Assembly (NCBI GenBank): GCA_030704615.1
Contig: CM060732.1
Span: 73,637,053-73,701,052, forward strand
From: Takakia lepidozioides
Taxonomy: Eukaryota; Streptophyta; Takakiopsida; Takakiales; Takakiaceae
Length of the DNA stretch: 64,000 nt
Direction of reading: 5' to 3'
Below are positions 44,201-57,109 of this stretch, piece by piece. How positions within the stretch are numbered: position 1 is the stretch's first letter; each line of letters begins with the position of its first letter. The translations under genes were made by a program, and so were the position numbers. Below the pieces are notes generated by a model, which did no database searches, was not told where the DNA came from, and was given only the letters and a program-made list of their open reading frames with translations.

Positions 44201-47200
44201 AAACAGCAAGTATGTGTGCAAAACCAACACATACAAACGGATTTGAGGTTTGAGAGAGCTCAAAGCCTCACTCCCACCCTCAGTAGCATTTCCTGCTACA
44301 AAAGAAGGTGAAGTTGTCTCACCTGGATCCATCACAGCAACCAATAAACCAACAGGTTAGTGATCCCTGTGGAACCCCAGGTTAAACCACTTCACATTTG
44401 TGATGAATGTCATCCCTACAGCAGTCATACTAGCAAAGAGAGGTGAGGTAAGGGAGGTCCTTTCATCGATTTCAGCTAGGAGTAGGTTCACAACTCAGCA
44501 GCACCTATTTCAGCCCATGCTCCAGAGGGAGGGTGTGGTGGTCTCATGACAGTAAGCACCCATTCCCAAAAGTGAGGTGTTACTAGAGCCAATTCAAGCA
44601 AGAGAGGCCCTTGGTTTGCAAAAGTCTTCATAGATTCAAACAGCTGGTCAAGTCCATGTACTCATAGTGTCCATTTGTGTTGCCATACTGAGTGCTTAAA
44701 GAGCCTGAATGAGTACCTTGCTTGTAGCCATGGCTCACCAGGAAGGTGACCACTCCTTCAGCTCTTGCCTGCTCTTCTTCCAAATGAGCTAGGGCTTATA
44801 ACCTTTTAGGGCAGCTGCTGTAGGTTAAAACTTAGCTAATGAGTCATCCCGTTTTCTATTTTCTGTTCTGTTCTAGGTGAAATTTTCTGAACAGAATAAC
44901 AAGATGAAGCAATTTTGTTCTTTGTGCCACATTCAAGGAAAAAGACGTTGTTTGCCGTAGCCTTGTGGCCATAGACCTCGCGCCCAGTTTGGGCTGAACA
45001 AGAGGGAACAGACACTACCTTTGTGAGTGGCTCACTCAGGTCCTGGGACTTCACCACATAAAAGGAAAAAGAGAGAGTGAATGTAATTGTAAGACGTTGT
45101 CTGACAGAAAGAATGTACTCATAAGACGTTGTTTGCCGTAGCCTTGTGGCCATGGACCCCGCGCCCAGTTTGAGCGGAACAGAAAGGGACAGAACCTACC
45201 TTTGGCAGGGGCTGACGCCGGTAGTAAGACGTACCTTGGAATAAACAATTGATCCAGGTTTTCCAGATATCCTCTGGAAACCCCTTTACACAAGTATCAA
45301 CCTGCTGTGTGTGGTCTGACAGAAAGAGAGAGAGAGAGAGGACGCCAGCCAAAGTAGCATAAATGACAGCCTCCTTCCTTTGCAAGTACTGCCCCCTTTT
45401 CGTTTGTTTGCATAGACTATAGGCTACTCTCTTTCGGCAGCTGACTGCAGCTTGCCCGTGTTATGTGCAGAGGCTGCCTGCTTTCGGTGCCTCATTCAGT
45501 GGGCCACAAATGCGAACCATAGTCGGTGGTTGCTTGAGGGGATTAGAGGAGTGGAGAAAGGTGCGGTGGTCTGTTGAAGTGGAAGGGGTTCTCCTGGAGG
45601 CAGCACGTGCCACCAGTGCAGTACTACGCTGGCCGGGAGATCACCATATTATATTCTATCAAGGGGAAATAATCCAAGTCTTGTTGGCATTATTGTCTGA
45701 GCCACTGACAAGGAAAGATGCATTCTCAACATCAAAGAGCAAGAGGGTAATGGAGGAATCACCCACCAAGGGTAGAGTAGACTGCCAGCCGTTTGCTACT
45801 GGCAAACTTAATCCAATGTTATGGCCCCTTGTTTGGGAGATTATTGGCTGGCTAGCTACTCACTGCAGATCACCCCTGGAGAAGGGCTCTCTCTCAGCAA
45901 AAAATTCGAAGGCAAAAGTTCTTGGTGGACTGCCTGCTTTTGCATGGTGAGTTTGTCTAAAAATCTGTCTCGCTATGATTGTGTCTATCAGTCAGATTTG
46001 GAGAAGCATTCTGGCTGCAGAAAAGTTCCACGTAAAGCTGTCATCAATTTGCTGTCCATAACTTTGTCCGTCTGTTTTTCTGTTCATAAAGTGCATTCTC
46101 AGAGGTAGAACATCACATAATCACGAGTAGACACCCATGAAAGTGAATTCTTCTGTCTCTGTCATTGTGTGCTTGTATGGGTTGTGATGGTACTTCTCAG
46201 AACGTGTTTCTGCATTCTATTCTATGGTGTGCCAGTACTTCACTGTTGAGGGCGCTACACAAAAGCGACCGAGGCCAGAGTGGGGCCAATAGGATGCACA
46301 CAGAGGAGGCAGGTTGGGAGATTGAGGGGGTAACTATGGAGGAGCAACAGATGAGTGGGCAAGAGGTTGTACAGATTTGTAAGGCAGTGCTGCTACTCCT
46401 TTCGTCACCATCCCAAGCCCTTTCAGCATCCACCAGGCTCTGCCTGAGTAATGCCCTAGAGCGGCATGGGCATGAATGGGTGCCTTGTTTGGTGGATACG
46501 CTTGCACTGGGCCATATTGGACCAACAGTTGTAAAGCCGGACAACCTGCAAACTGTCACAAATTTGTTGGCCCTGGCATGCTTCTCATGGCTGCCCATGT
46601 GTCTGGAGCTGTTGCTCCAGTGTAATGCACTTGAGGTTGTGCTTGCCGTTACCAATTCCCATGCTCAAAATGCCTTGGCTGGAAACATCAGTATGCCTGA
46701 TTGTATGACAGGATGGAGCACTGTGAGTCGTGCAAGATCAGGCACTGCTGCGAAAATGTGCTGTGACGAAGTCATGAACTGGGAAGGAGGTGATCCTATT
46801 CTATTTGCAGCCCTGTGGGCATTTGCTAGACTGGCACAAGGCTCAGAATGGGCAAGAGGTGTGGCAGGCAGTCTGAGGTCTGGAAGACTTGATTTTGATG
46901 GCTGCAGGAGAGGGGAGAACGGCCAAGTAGTGAGCATGCTATGGGAGCTAGCTGAGAACAACACGGTAGCTGCTGGTGTGCGTTGGTGGGCTGTTTGTGG
47001 GCTAGCATCCTTTGGCGTTTACGGGTTTCCTAGCACGCTGGGAAGAGACCTTTGTCGAGCATTTGATGATTCCTTCTTGGCAGACATTGCCTTTGTCCTT
47101 GCTGATGGAAGTCGCTTACATGCACATGCGGCAATATTAGCAGCTCGATGCCCGTCACTGTTGCCATCCCTCCTTGTCAAATCTCCTAGGGCCTCCTTGG

Positions 47201-48925
47201 CAAGCACAGTTGGGGATTCTGAGATGTGGTCGAGTTGGGAAGGTTCCAGTGTCAATGAGGCCACTGCGAGGCCTATTTGCAAAGAGGTTCATGTGTCTGG
47301 GCGTGTTTCATATGGAGCTCTGAGGGCTGTGATGGAGTTCGTGTATGCTGGCATGGTACACATTGACGTGACACAGATTGGTCAGGTAACAGTGCTTGCC
47401 AAGCGTTGTAGGCTGGAGCCATTGACTAGCCTTCTCCACTCCCAAGCACCAGTCTGGGGTCTACCTCCTTCCCCTTGCGACCTTGCTTCAGCTCTAGGAA
47501 GTACTGGCACCCCTTTTGCGTGAGTTCTCTTCTTGTTCCTTGATTCTGTTGACATTTTGTCTTGGCATGACCTCACATGACATTTAGGTACCTCACAGTT
47601 TTAACTTCCGAAAAACACTCCTGCTATAAAACGAGTCACTCATTTATGGATACATTGTTTATCTATTTACTCAATTAATCACAGAGAGATTGCATTTGCT
47701 CTCTGTTTTACTTTGCAACTGCTCAGAGTTTATAGCGGGAGCAGCAGGCAGTATTAATGGAAACACAAGTGTATTAATTACAACTAATATTGTCTCCCAC
47801 AATCGATGAAGTTGTGAGTTGTCTTTGGCATTCTTAGTTGGCTCTGGTATGGCCCTTGAACATGAACTCGAAGCCAATCCTTCTTGGTGCAAGAAAGAAG
47901 CAAGCATGCTATATGTAGGAGCTGATTTCCGCAAATGATGCACTTGTTCTGGTGCAGAGACATTACACTGCAAGGAGACAGGCAGGGTGGTGCTGTTAAA
48001 TCAAATGTGCCAGATAGACAGGGTAAAATCTGCCATGTGACTGCCGACTATGCACATGCACATCGGGTTGTTTTGTCATCACGCTGTGAATATTTCCAAG
48101 CACTGTTCCGGTCGGGGATGCGTGACAGGTTGGCTTCCATCTATTAGTGCTGAGTGTTTTGGAGAATTCCATTGTTTCCCTGAGATTAAGCTGCAGAGAC
48201 TCAATCTTGAGGGATTACATGGACTTTCATGTACATGTGGGCTTTGAAAGATTGCCAACATTCCGTAGAAGTACACAGTAATAGTATTCCATACACTTGC
48301 TTGGCAGTTGCTATTGGTTTCCTGTCACTTAGATCACAGTACTTTGTAAAGTAGGAATGAGATTGTCATTTTCAATAATCACGGAGAGGTCTTTAATGTT
48401 CAATGTGGTTGATGCTTTTCTGCCACCCTGATAGGTTGGATGGTTGGTTGGTCATGTGGATGCAGTGTTGTTGAAACCATCCACACACCATTATCTCAAG
48501 AACCTATGGAGGGGCTTATTTATTTCCTGTACACTGGGAAACTCTCGCGACTGACAAAGGCTGAGCAGGGTTGTGCGTGGAACTACCTAGAAAAACAAGA
48601 GCAGGTTGAGTGTCTTCAGGGCTTAATAGAGCTGTCTCAGCTGGCAGGTCAATGGCTGCTCCCTGAACTTCAAAAGGAGTGTGGGATGCTTGTGATGCAG
48701 CATCTGCAGCCTCCAAATCTGCATCTTGGCCCTCCTGTGCTTAGCCATGCAGTCTTGTGTGAGCAGTGGGCTCTTGTGGAGATGTGTACGAACAGTATGG
48801 CCCCGGCCTACACCCATTTGCGTGATATAGGGGCTTTTGATCATTTTGATGATGACTTGAAAGATCTGCTTCGTGCAGCACATGTTCAGCTTGCCCTAGC
48901 TGATTGTCAGCTGCAACCCACCTGA
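41300..48925 (+). CDS. ARM-repeat protein with two BTB domains, At1g04390-like
   Basis: Exons: 41300 to about 41430 (MPQQVHRSGG, then LQQLIVRMRAALQLGLR), about 41567-41710 (KWCNTDAEVQGQAVRAIAAF), 42246-42765, 42967-43088, 45471-45946, 46236-47519, 47958-48128, and 48466-48925 with TGA. Phases agree from the second exon to the end. About 1,100 residues. The first two-thirds are helical ARM-like repeats. The sixth exon holds BTB1 (FLADIAFVLADGSRLHAHAA, with RVSYGALRAVMEFVYAGMV). Exons 7-8 hold BTB2 (YAHAHRVVLSSRCEYFQALF, then PMEGLIYFLYTGKLSR). The order matches BTB/POZ protein At1g04390. BTB proteins commonly act as CUL3 ligase adaptors; substrate unknown. First exon and its donor are less certain. 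The gene looks intact. Confidence 0.82.
43246..45345. repeat. three related direct-repeat segments in intron 4
   Basis: Segments starting near 43258, 44942 and 45119 share GCCGTAGCCTTGTGGCCAT, GCGCCCAGTTTG, ACAGACAC/ACAGAACCTACCTTT and, in the first and third, ACAAG(C/T)ATCAA. AGAATGTACTCATAAGAC precedes two of them and also occurs near 43817. A (GA)n run ends the third at about 45326-45341. They look like repeated 3' tails of the same LINE family. Confidence 0.7.
43250..43830 (-). pseudogene. LINE (non-LTR retrotransposon) 3' remnant in intron 4
   Basis: On the minus strand, KFKLRVGSLPLNNKQMRRGK is followed after a frame change by CGQPEDNICVLIQCPGYSH. This is the Cys/His block near the C-terminus of LINE reverse transcriptases (CxxC...H...C, with the first Cys in the other frame). 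It is broken and partial, and lies inside the 2.4-kb intron 43089-45470 of the ARM/BTB gene. Confidence 0.6.
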
Positions 48926-50990
48926 CTGTCTTTGGTGAATGGAGCTGAAGAACCTTTTTAGGTCAGTCATTGATTCAAGCAGTATTGCTTCCGACATTTG
49001 GATTGGACGGGCTGGCTCCTCACAGCAGTGAATGGAATGTGAGCTGATATCAGGTAAAAACTCAACCCTCCATCTTCCTGTCAACTGACACATCTTCAAT
49101 TTGTAAAGTTTTTTCTACGCAGTATTTAAAAGAAATATGTATCATGTCAATAGGCTTCTTAGTTTTACTTCAACTGTTGGATATTTCAAGGAATCCACTC
49201 GCTTCTGGAAGCCATGGAAGAGGTGCTGAGTATCTCAGTAGACTCTGAATTCATGAGGCAGCCCAGGGTATTAGACATATGGTTCTGTTATCTGCTTCTT
49301 CCTGGTCGTGGGACAGATTCATATGACCCTCAGGAGGTTACCTTTAATATAAGTCAAATCTCATGAGGTTCCTACAGTCTGAATAAAGGTTGGACCAATA
49401 AGAGAGTGAGACGGTCCAGCTGTGGTCATATGTAGTGGGATCTTCCAAAAAGCTAGGTCAGCAGGTGAAATATGTTGAATTGAAGGTGGGCTGTACTGTG
49501 CAGGAATGTCTCAAGATAGCTGTACCTCACGACCCCAATGAGTCAAGACAGTGTTTTATAAGGTTCCCAAGGATTCAGGTTGAGCCTTAGAACTTGAAAA
49601 TAATGAAATTGGAGTGCATATTAGTCAATGCTATTGTCCAAACTGCTATGCTGGAGATAGCGAAACTATATTGTTTGGATTGATCCAAAGTTAGGGGTCA
49701 ATGTCTCAACATTATATCTGGCTTGATCAATATAGATACAAGGCTGATCAATCGAGGTTTTGGAGAGAAAACTGTAGGTGGTAAATAGTGAAGCACCAAA
49801 TTCCATTGAGCTGCAGAGTAATGGGACTGTCAAACAGCCTTGTAGATCTAAATGTGCCTGAGTAGCTGTGAAAAAGGGAGAGCTTTGCTCTCTGCAACTA
49901 GGTTGAGTCATGCGAGAGGCACATTTTGGCTGTTCACTGAGGCTCTTTTGTACTTGGCAGGGCTTTGCAAGTCCTTCCGGAGCATAACCGTGGCAAATGC
50001 ATAGATTTTGTACAAGGCTCCGTATCTTGTTAGCCAAGGATTTTCTCTTTTTTCCTCTGTACTTTGGTTCATCAACGATGGCTCTTTCTTCCTGGGCTTG
50101 ATGATATGTGCTGGTACTCAATAGTGGCTACTCCAAACCACCTTGTTATGACCTAGAATTGGTTAGTTCATAGTCTGTTGTCCTTGGGCAAACTTTCATT
50201 CACGTACAAATAAGCTGAGATATGAAAGAGTTCCACTTCTAAGCAGTGTTTCAGCAAGCAGGTGGGCAACAAATTTGATCAGACCAATACCTCACTCAAT
50301 ACTAAGAAGTGATCCAGTCAGCACCATTCTCACTGCAGAAAAGTATGGAAGCATTCCAAGAGTTAGTATCCGAACTGAGGTTGACCACGCTTTGCCACCT
50401 GAGATGCAAGAGGTTTTCATTAAGCTCATTCCACCCACTCAGGTGCTCACCATCAACTCTGATCACAGTCCTTTCTTCTCCGCCCCAGTTGAGCTGAATC
50501 AGATGCTCTTGAACATCGCCCATACACATATTGACCCTTGAAGTCAGATATGAACAGTGAGCCTGCACTGTGGGGAAATACAGGACTTCTAAGTACTGAC
50601 ACAGCCTGACCAATGCTGATGTGTTTCTTGTCAGTATTCTTTGATTTGATTTGAATTGGCAACTGTACTGTCTACCTTGACTGTCATTACTCTACGAACT
50701 ACCACATAGCTCGTTGTTTTCCTTAAACATGCGTTTGAATCGGATGGGTGTTTGCAGAGAACCAGAGAACCGTTGTTGAACATACAATCTTAGATGTACA
50801 TATCTTTATCAATTCTAGTCTCACAAGGAGGTTTGCAATTAGCCGGCTAGTTTGCAACTGTGTGGTGGATGCAGCTGTATGCACCGCCCCCGTTTACTTG
50901 TGTACGGCTTATAATCTGAAGTGTCGAATGTCGAATGCACGTATTGTTTGTGTACTGTGCCTCCAGTGCTGGTTTTACTTGTCCTGAACC
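48926..50990. other. intergenic region
   Basis: The 3' UTR of the ARM/BTB gene is expected at the left. A 151-codon minus-strand frame (49666-50121) has no ATG near its start and no recognised domain. Nothing else is supported. The left boundary of the transposon-rich part is not visible. Confidence 0.4.
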
Positions 50991-51055
50991 TATTTCGAAA
51001 TGCTGTATTCAAGCCATTCCAGGTTAGGAAATGATTATCAGGGAATCTGGATTGG

Positions 51056-52216
51056 GTGGCATTTGAAGTGTGTGCGTGCAGGGAATCGTTTGGGGACGTA
51101 GCGATATTTCTATGCCTTTGGCATGTTCGCCGCGCTTGGCTGAAACATTCGTGGCGTATGCCCGATCCATACACTCGCAATGATGTTTTGAAACAGCTTG
51201 GCGACGTAATGTACGGCATTAACGCTTGTGTGGGAGTCACCCGAGAAGAGTGGGCGCTGGAGTGACTGGAAGATTTGCATTATTCCTATTCGCTTGCGCG
51301 TGACTTCCTACATTATATCAAAATGGAATGGGTCCCAAAACTGAGCATGTGGATCACGGGGGCTTGAAATATTCCCCATGCAAGTCAGGATACTAATGCC
51401 GCAATTGAATCTTGGCATGAAAATTTGAAGGTTCGTTTACGCTCGGGAAAGCAAAGGCTTGATGGCAGGAGAATTGATTGGCTGATCAGCGAATTCGTGG
51501 GTCCTGTTCTAACCCACTATTGGTATAGAGATAACTTGAAATCGAAAGGCTTCAAAAAGAATGTACGACAAGAGGAATTTATCAGCAATGTTGTTTGGAT
51601 TGCGAGGGAGATCCCTGACGTCAATGTTCATTTGCCCACTGTTCCTGGTCATCCGGCGATTGTGGATAGTGTTCAAACGGCCGGTCGAAGCTACACAATC
51701 TATGCACCTGCAACCACCTGGGCTTGTTGCGATTGTCCATGGGCTTTGAAGGGTAACTTATGCAAACATCAAATCCACGTTCTTCAATTGATGAAGCCAA
51801 ATCTGAAGGAAGGGCTTATTGTGAAGCTCTGTGGCACAAAGCTCGGGACCATTCATGGAGGTCTTGACATGTTGATGAAATCGGAACTTCCAGATATTGA
51901 TGCAGAGGAGGAAGTTGTGAATCTAGCAGAGCCTACGGAGTGCTCAGCATCATCCCAGCGTGGTCGGCAGGAGCCGTCGGATGTTTCATCAATTGAATCT
52001 GAGATGAAGTCCTTGTCGCTTCTTGGCAATGAGAGTGAAACAATGCGCAAACATCTGCTTGCCGAGCTTCGTTGTGTTCGTGGGAGGCTATCCACTTTAC
52101 AAGTCAGAATCGACAAAGGTCTGTTGCACCCTCTTCAGGCAGTTCCATTCATAAAAAATGATGATGGAAACAACGTCCCTTGCCAGGAAAATAGATTTTG
52201 TAGACCGGTTCCATAG
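51056..52216 (+). pseudogene. Mutator-like (MULE) transposase, C-terminal half with SWIM finger
   Basis: One frame runs from 51056 to the TAG at 52214-52216, with internal TGA codons near 51263 and 51364. It begins within the catalytic domain: FGDVAIFLCLWHVRRAWLKH, the conserved WH block of MULE transposases. After the stops come IPHASQDTNAAIESWHENLK, RLDGRRIDWLI and VNVHLPTVPGHPAIVDSVQT. The SWIM zinc finger is WACCDCPWALKGNLCKHQIH (CxC...CxH), with all ligands present. A helical tail follows. Upstream catalytic parts are not readable. MULE transposases cut and paste elements with terminal inverted repeats. This copy cannot make a full protein. The second stop (GA-TGA for expected GAR) could be a C-to-T change. 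Confidence 0.8.
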
Positions 52217-52329
52217 TAAGTGACCATTGAGTCCATTGGCAATGAAACTTATTTTGTGATCACCAGGTTTAATATGAAGTACATGTCTGTTCATGGGTTG
52301 TTATTCACTTTGCCATTCCATCCACATTC

Positions 52330-53690
52330 AACCTATGTAACCCACTCAATGGGACACCCACAGGCCGGGGTGACACAACGCAGGGTTACACCGTCTGGGG
52401 TTTCATACGTAACATAGCTCTACTTGGTGTAACTCGCATCTGTGGTACTCCACACAGTGTAACATAGACGAGTGTAACCCTCTTCAGTGTAACTCATTGT
52501 GGTATAACTCCAAGTATAACTGCAATGTAACTATCAACAGTATAACCCAGTATGTAACCCCATAGAATATTGCTGTCAGTGAGTGGTGTAACTCTAAGAA
52601 TTATAAGTCGATGACTACAGTGTGACTACAGGGTCTGGGTTAGTCTGCCGGGGTTACATGACCCTTCAATACAAAGTGGGAAGACGTTGAAGTCGAGCAC
52701 CTTTAGTCGCCAACACTAGCCCCTGTATGTGTAACCCCTCTATGTGCAACCCCTCTATGTGTAACCCACCCTGCATGTGTAACCTATATATGTGTAACCC
52801 CTCTATGTGTAAGCAATTTAGGTGTATCCCACCCTATATGTGTAACCCCTCTATGTGTAACCCAATTTGTGTGTAACCCACCCTGTATATGTAACCCATG
52901 GATGTGTAATCCATGAGATAGATAATCATTCCGTTCAACCTATGTTATGGACCAGTGTAGCCTTCCGGAGTGTAACTTGTTGTTGTGTAACCCCAAGAAA
53001 TATGTATCCCGACCACATGTAACCCCCACTGTTGTCACCCCATCGCATGTAACCCATTGTACAATTTGGGGTGCATGCTGTAAACCCCGATGCTACATCA
53101 CCCCATCTTATGTATCCCCACGACACGTAGCCCTTGTATAGGCAACCCTGCCCACTGTCACTGTGCATAGTGTAACTCAGAACTGTGTAACCCTATTGAG
53201 TGAGTGTAACCCAGAGTGTTGTAACTCCAAGAAGTATCAAATGTCAGCCCCACTATTGTGACCCCATCGTATGTAACCCACTGTACATAGCCCTCATGTA
53301 TGTAACCCCATGTAGTATAACTCTGAGAACTTCAGTGCACAAAAACTTCGATGCGGAAAAAAAAAAAAAAAAAAAAAAACAAGTGCGCATAGTCGAGGTG
53401 GGGTTGCATGCCACGAAACTCTACTGTTTCAGCTACGTGACCCTGACATAGCCAGGAAGGCCCAACCATGTAACCCTGAGAGGCCCATTGCATGTAACCC
53501 ATAAGAGTAACCCCATGTTGTGAGACCCGGCATGGTGTAACCCATCACTTATGTGTGAACCCACAGAGTGTAAGCTTATTGCCCCAGGGCCCCAAGGTGT
53601 ACCCAAGTACTTGTCTATGACTCCACTTCATGTAACCCAATAAGGTGTAACCCCATGTAAGCCCATTGCATGAAACCCAAACTGTGAAGT
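52330..53690 (+). repeat. TGTAACCC motif array (left block)
   Basis: The + strand is full of TGTAACCC/GTGTAACC, loosely spaced every 12-40 bp. A more regular part at about 52725-52910 has units like CCCCTCTATGTGTAA. The motif is the complement of the GGGTTACA arrays further right. The array starts right after the transposase stop and ends near the 3' end of the Ulp1 gene. A pure A tract lies at about 53357-53380. Confidence 0.88.
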
Positions 53691-55499
53691 GTTACGAACA
53701 AACCACATAGAAGCAAAAAATGCATCAAGAGACGCTATTTATTTCTTTGGCCATTTGACCAAGTTTTTGTCCATCTCGTCACATAGCCAACTAATCATAT
53801 GAGTACGGGAAGCTATCATGGTTGACTCGTCGAACCAACTTGCAGTAAACGCCCACCTATGACGGGTTCGATCTTCTGTGATTTTCACATTGAACTTCCA
53901 CTCCAAGTAAAATTGCACAAAACAAAGTGCATAATAGCCGCACTCCCAACAGCTCCATTGCTGGGGGACACTGGCCTCAAACCATTCCATCCTCTCCATG
54001 ACGTAACTGAAGTCATCAGATCCAGGCATGCAATCAAAGAACGCTATGGCAAAATTTCGCAAAATTCCTTCAATGAGTTTGGGTCGGGCAATGGTTTTAT
54101 GGGAGTCCAAATGTATTATCCGACCTCGGCGCTCTAAAACAGCAACACTCCAGTGATCACTGCAACACAAACAAAGCCGTAACGTTAGAATAGAAAAAAA
54201 ACTCTCCAATGAAACCCATTGTGGTGTAATCCAGTAGTGTAACCCTTTGTATTGTAACTCTAAACGGTGTAACACAACTAATCAGCAGTGCAAATCCAAA
54301 CTAGTGCAACTCAATGTAGAACAGAGGAGTGTAACCCAACATGATCAGTCAACTCTCAAATTACTTACTTGAAGACAATAGGGATGACAACCACGTCCAC
54401 AAGATCTCGATTCTTTGTGAACACCATCCCTCGGGCATCCTGAGTATACCATACTTGCACCAACCCGAATAGCGTCTGCAGATCGTTACCATTGGTACGC
54501 CTGACATGCCACTGGAAAGGAGCACAGATGACAAACTCAGGTCCGATAGCCTTAAGCAATTTGGCCTCCAGAAGTTTGTTGTAACCCGAGAGCAATGCAT
54601 CTGTGACTGTTGCTTTTATTTTATACATCAGCTCAAAATTTGTCTCTTCCAAGTAAAACTGTAACGGGGTAGAAGCCAGGAAGGCATCGCCATAATAAAA
54701 CTTCACTTCGGGCACCCCAGGAGGGTCCGACACCATTCTGAACTTCGTCAAGTACTGTAGTTTTAGTCTGCACAAATCTCATAATTTACCTCTACATTAT
54801 TTAAGAGGAGATGGCAGAGGAGAGCTCCGCATTTTGCGGTGAGGGAGAGAGGGCCCGAGGGTCGTCTATGGTTCCCAGCAAGCACCGACTACCCCTCGAC
54901 CTCACGAAGCAGGAGAAGCTCAGGAGGATCAGATCCTGGCTCAACCAGTCTCCTTCATCGCTTTATCTCATTTGGTGACCCCAAGCAAACCTCCTTTACT
55001 CCCAGCCGCCTTTTGGAGGTCCTCCCCTCTAACACCCAACCTCGGATGCCACACCATCCCCGTTCTCTGTCCATTCAGTAGGCCTTCATCATTCCCCCAT
55101 CAATGGCAGCCCGCAGGACAAGAGCAAATCAACCCAATAGGGACACGATGAGTGTGACCCGCGTGCATTCCTGGATACTATACTGAAAGAAACCGCACAT
55201 TACGAACATTACGATGCATCATACAAGAGTTATAATCAATATTCGCAATCAGAGAGGATAAAAGTACAATGAGGTACCTCGAACGCTCCCGCAAGTGCTT
55301 GGCAAGGACCTCTTGCTGCTGGACAACGTCAACCTCGGAGACCCCTGCACTTTTTCCTTTCGATTTGGTTCGCTGTTTTTTGGGTGTGACAAGAACATGT
55401 ACTTCTTTGTCAGCGCTAGGGGGTTCAGCCAACTGCTTTCTTTGAGCAGGCGGCTGTTTTGACCTCCTGGGATTCTCTACAACCCTGACAATGCCGCCG

Positions 55500-56500
55500 G
55501 TAGGGAGAATTTTTGGGCCAGATGTGCCTTGTTCTCACGCTTCTCAGTGTCACCCTTCTCTTCGGCTACCTCCTCAGTGTCACGCTTCTCAGTGTCACCC
55601 TTCTCTTCGGCTACCTTCTCAGTGTCACTATTCTCGGTGTCACCCTTCTCTTTGGCTGCCTTATCAGAGTCACTCTTCACAGTGTCACCCTTCTCATCGG
55701 GTTGCTTCCCAGTGTCACCCTGCTGAGTAACAATCTTATGTGTGTCACTCTTCTCAGTGTCACGATGCTCCGCAACATCCTTCTCTTCGTGAGTCTCCAT
55801 AGTGAAAACGCTTCTCAGTGTGACCCTGCTCTGTGTCACCCTTCCAACTGACAATCCTCGGTGACACCCTTCCCCGTGTCACCCATGTCGATGTCACTCT
55901 TCTTTGCATCAACCTCCTCAATGCCATCCTTGACTGTGTCGCCCTTCTCCGCACTGTCACCCTTCAAGACCATGTTGACTAGCGGAAGAGCATCATCCGT
56001 CGCGACTAGTGGCCGTGGCAAATGAGTGTCACCCTCCACGACTAATGATAGTGGAGTGTCATCCATGGCAGTGTTATACTCACAGACATCTGCCATGTGG
56101 GTTGGCTGTGGGGTGTCACCCCTACCAGTGTAACCCATGTCAATGTCATTCTCAACGGAAGTTGCAGTGTTCACGGGCAATGGTGTGTCACCCACGACAA
56201 TGTCCTTCACGGCAGTGTTAGCCACACCGGTATCCGCAGTGTCACCCTGAGGTGCAGTGTAACCCTCCTTCCCTGTTGCTCCTCTCTGCGCAGTGTCACC
56301 CTCAGGTGCAGTGTAACCCTCGGTTTCAGGGCCTCCTCCCCTTGCAGTGTCACCCTCCGCATCAATGTGACCCACAAAGGCTCGGTGACTGTCTGTCTGC
56401 TCAATCCCCCAGACAATGTCACCCTCAATACTGACCACCTCCTCCAATGTGACATGTTGTGGCGCGAAATGACTTGGATCTTCGGTCTGCATCATTCGAA
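55500..56500 (-). repeat. coding GGTGACAC/GGTTACAC motif repeat
   Basis: Within exons D and E the minus strand repeats GGTGACACTGAGAAG-like and GGGTGACACTGC/GGTTACACTGC-like units. In frame they give EKGDTEK, EGDTA and EGYTA. This is the same motif as in the surrounding non-coding arrays. The shifted frames of the same stretch also stay open and repetitive, which makes the true frame hard to fix. Confidence 0.8.
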
Positions 56501-57109
56501 CAATGTCATTCTGAGAGAGGTTGACCACATGATCCTCACAAATACTTACATTGCTGCATGGAGGGTTCAACCCAGCATCTCCAGATTCAAAGTCATACAC
56601 AGACTCTGGGTCAAACGGGTCCCTGGTTCTTCGATTAAGACCTCCAAAAGAAATGACTGGGGCTGCGGACAAAGAGGTTCGCACTTGGGTGTTCCACCTT
56701 GATGTATCATCTTCAGTATCAGTATCAGAATTCACGGGCAAATCCCGCGTCAAGTCTACTAGGTTCATCCCTAAGTGCAGCTGGGTTGAGTACAATTCAC
56801 CAACTTGCGACAAAGATACAACGGCAAATTGACTTGGAATGATGTCCTCGTCATGTACATCGTCACTTTGCGGGGCGGAAATTGAATGAAGACGAGATTT
56901 AACCATCTCCTCATCCTGTAACACAGAGGGCCCATCACTCGTCTGCGCGCCCCCTGTATCGCATTGTGGAGGGGCCCCATACACAACTTTGTGAAGCTCA
57001 CGTTGAGCCTCAAAAAGGTTTTTGAACGCATTGGCGACTTGATTGGTCATGAGCTCGGACTCATCTGCATCGGGGAAAAGACAAAGGTTTTTAGTGGTGG
57101 AACGAGGTT

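Noticed and set aside
49666-50121. 151-codon minus-strand gene
   Set aside because: It opens at a TTG rather than an ATG, has biased Ser/Gln-rich content, no domain and no neighbouring exons with matching phase.
55491-56702. Plus-strand proteins over the Ulp1 gene (Cys/His/Pro-rich, up to 201 codons)
   Set aside because: They are antisense shadows of the motif repeat, which keeps several frames open on both strands.
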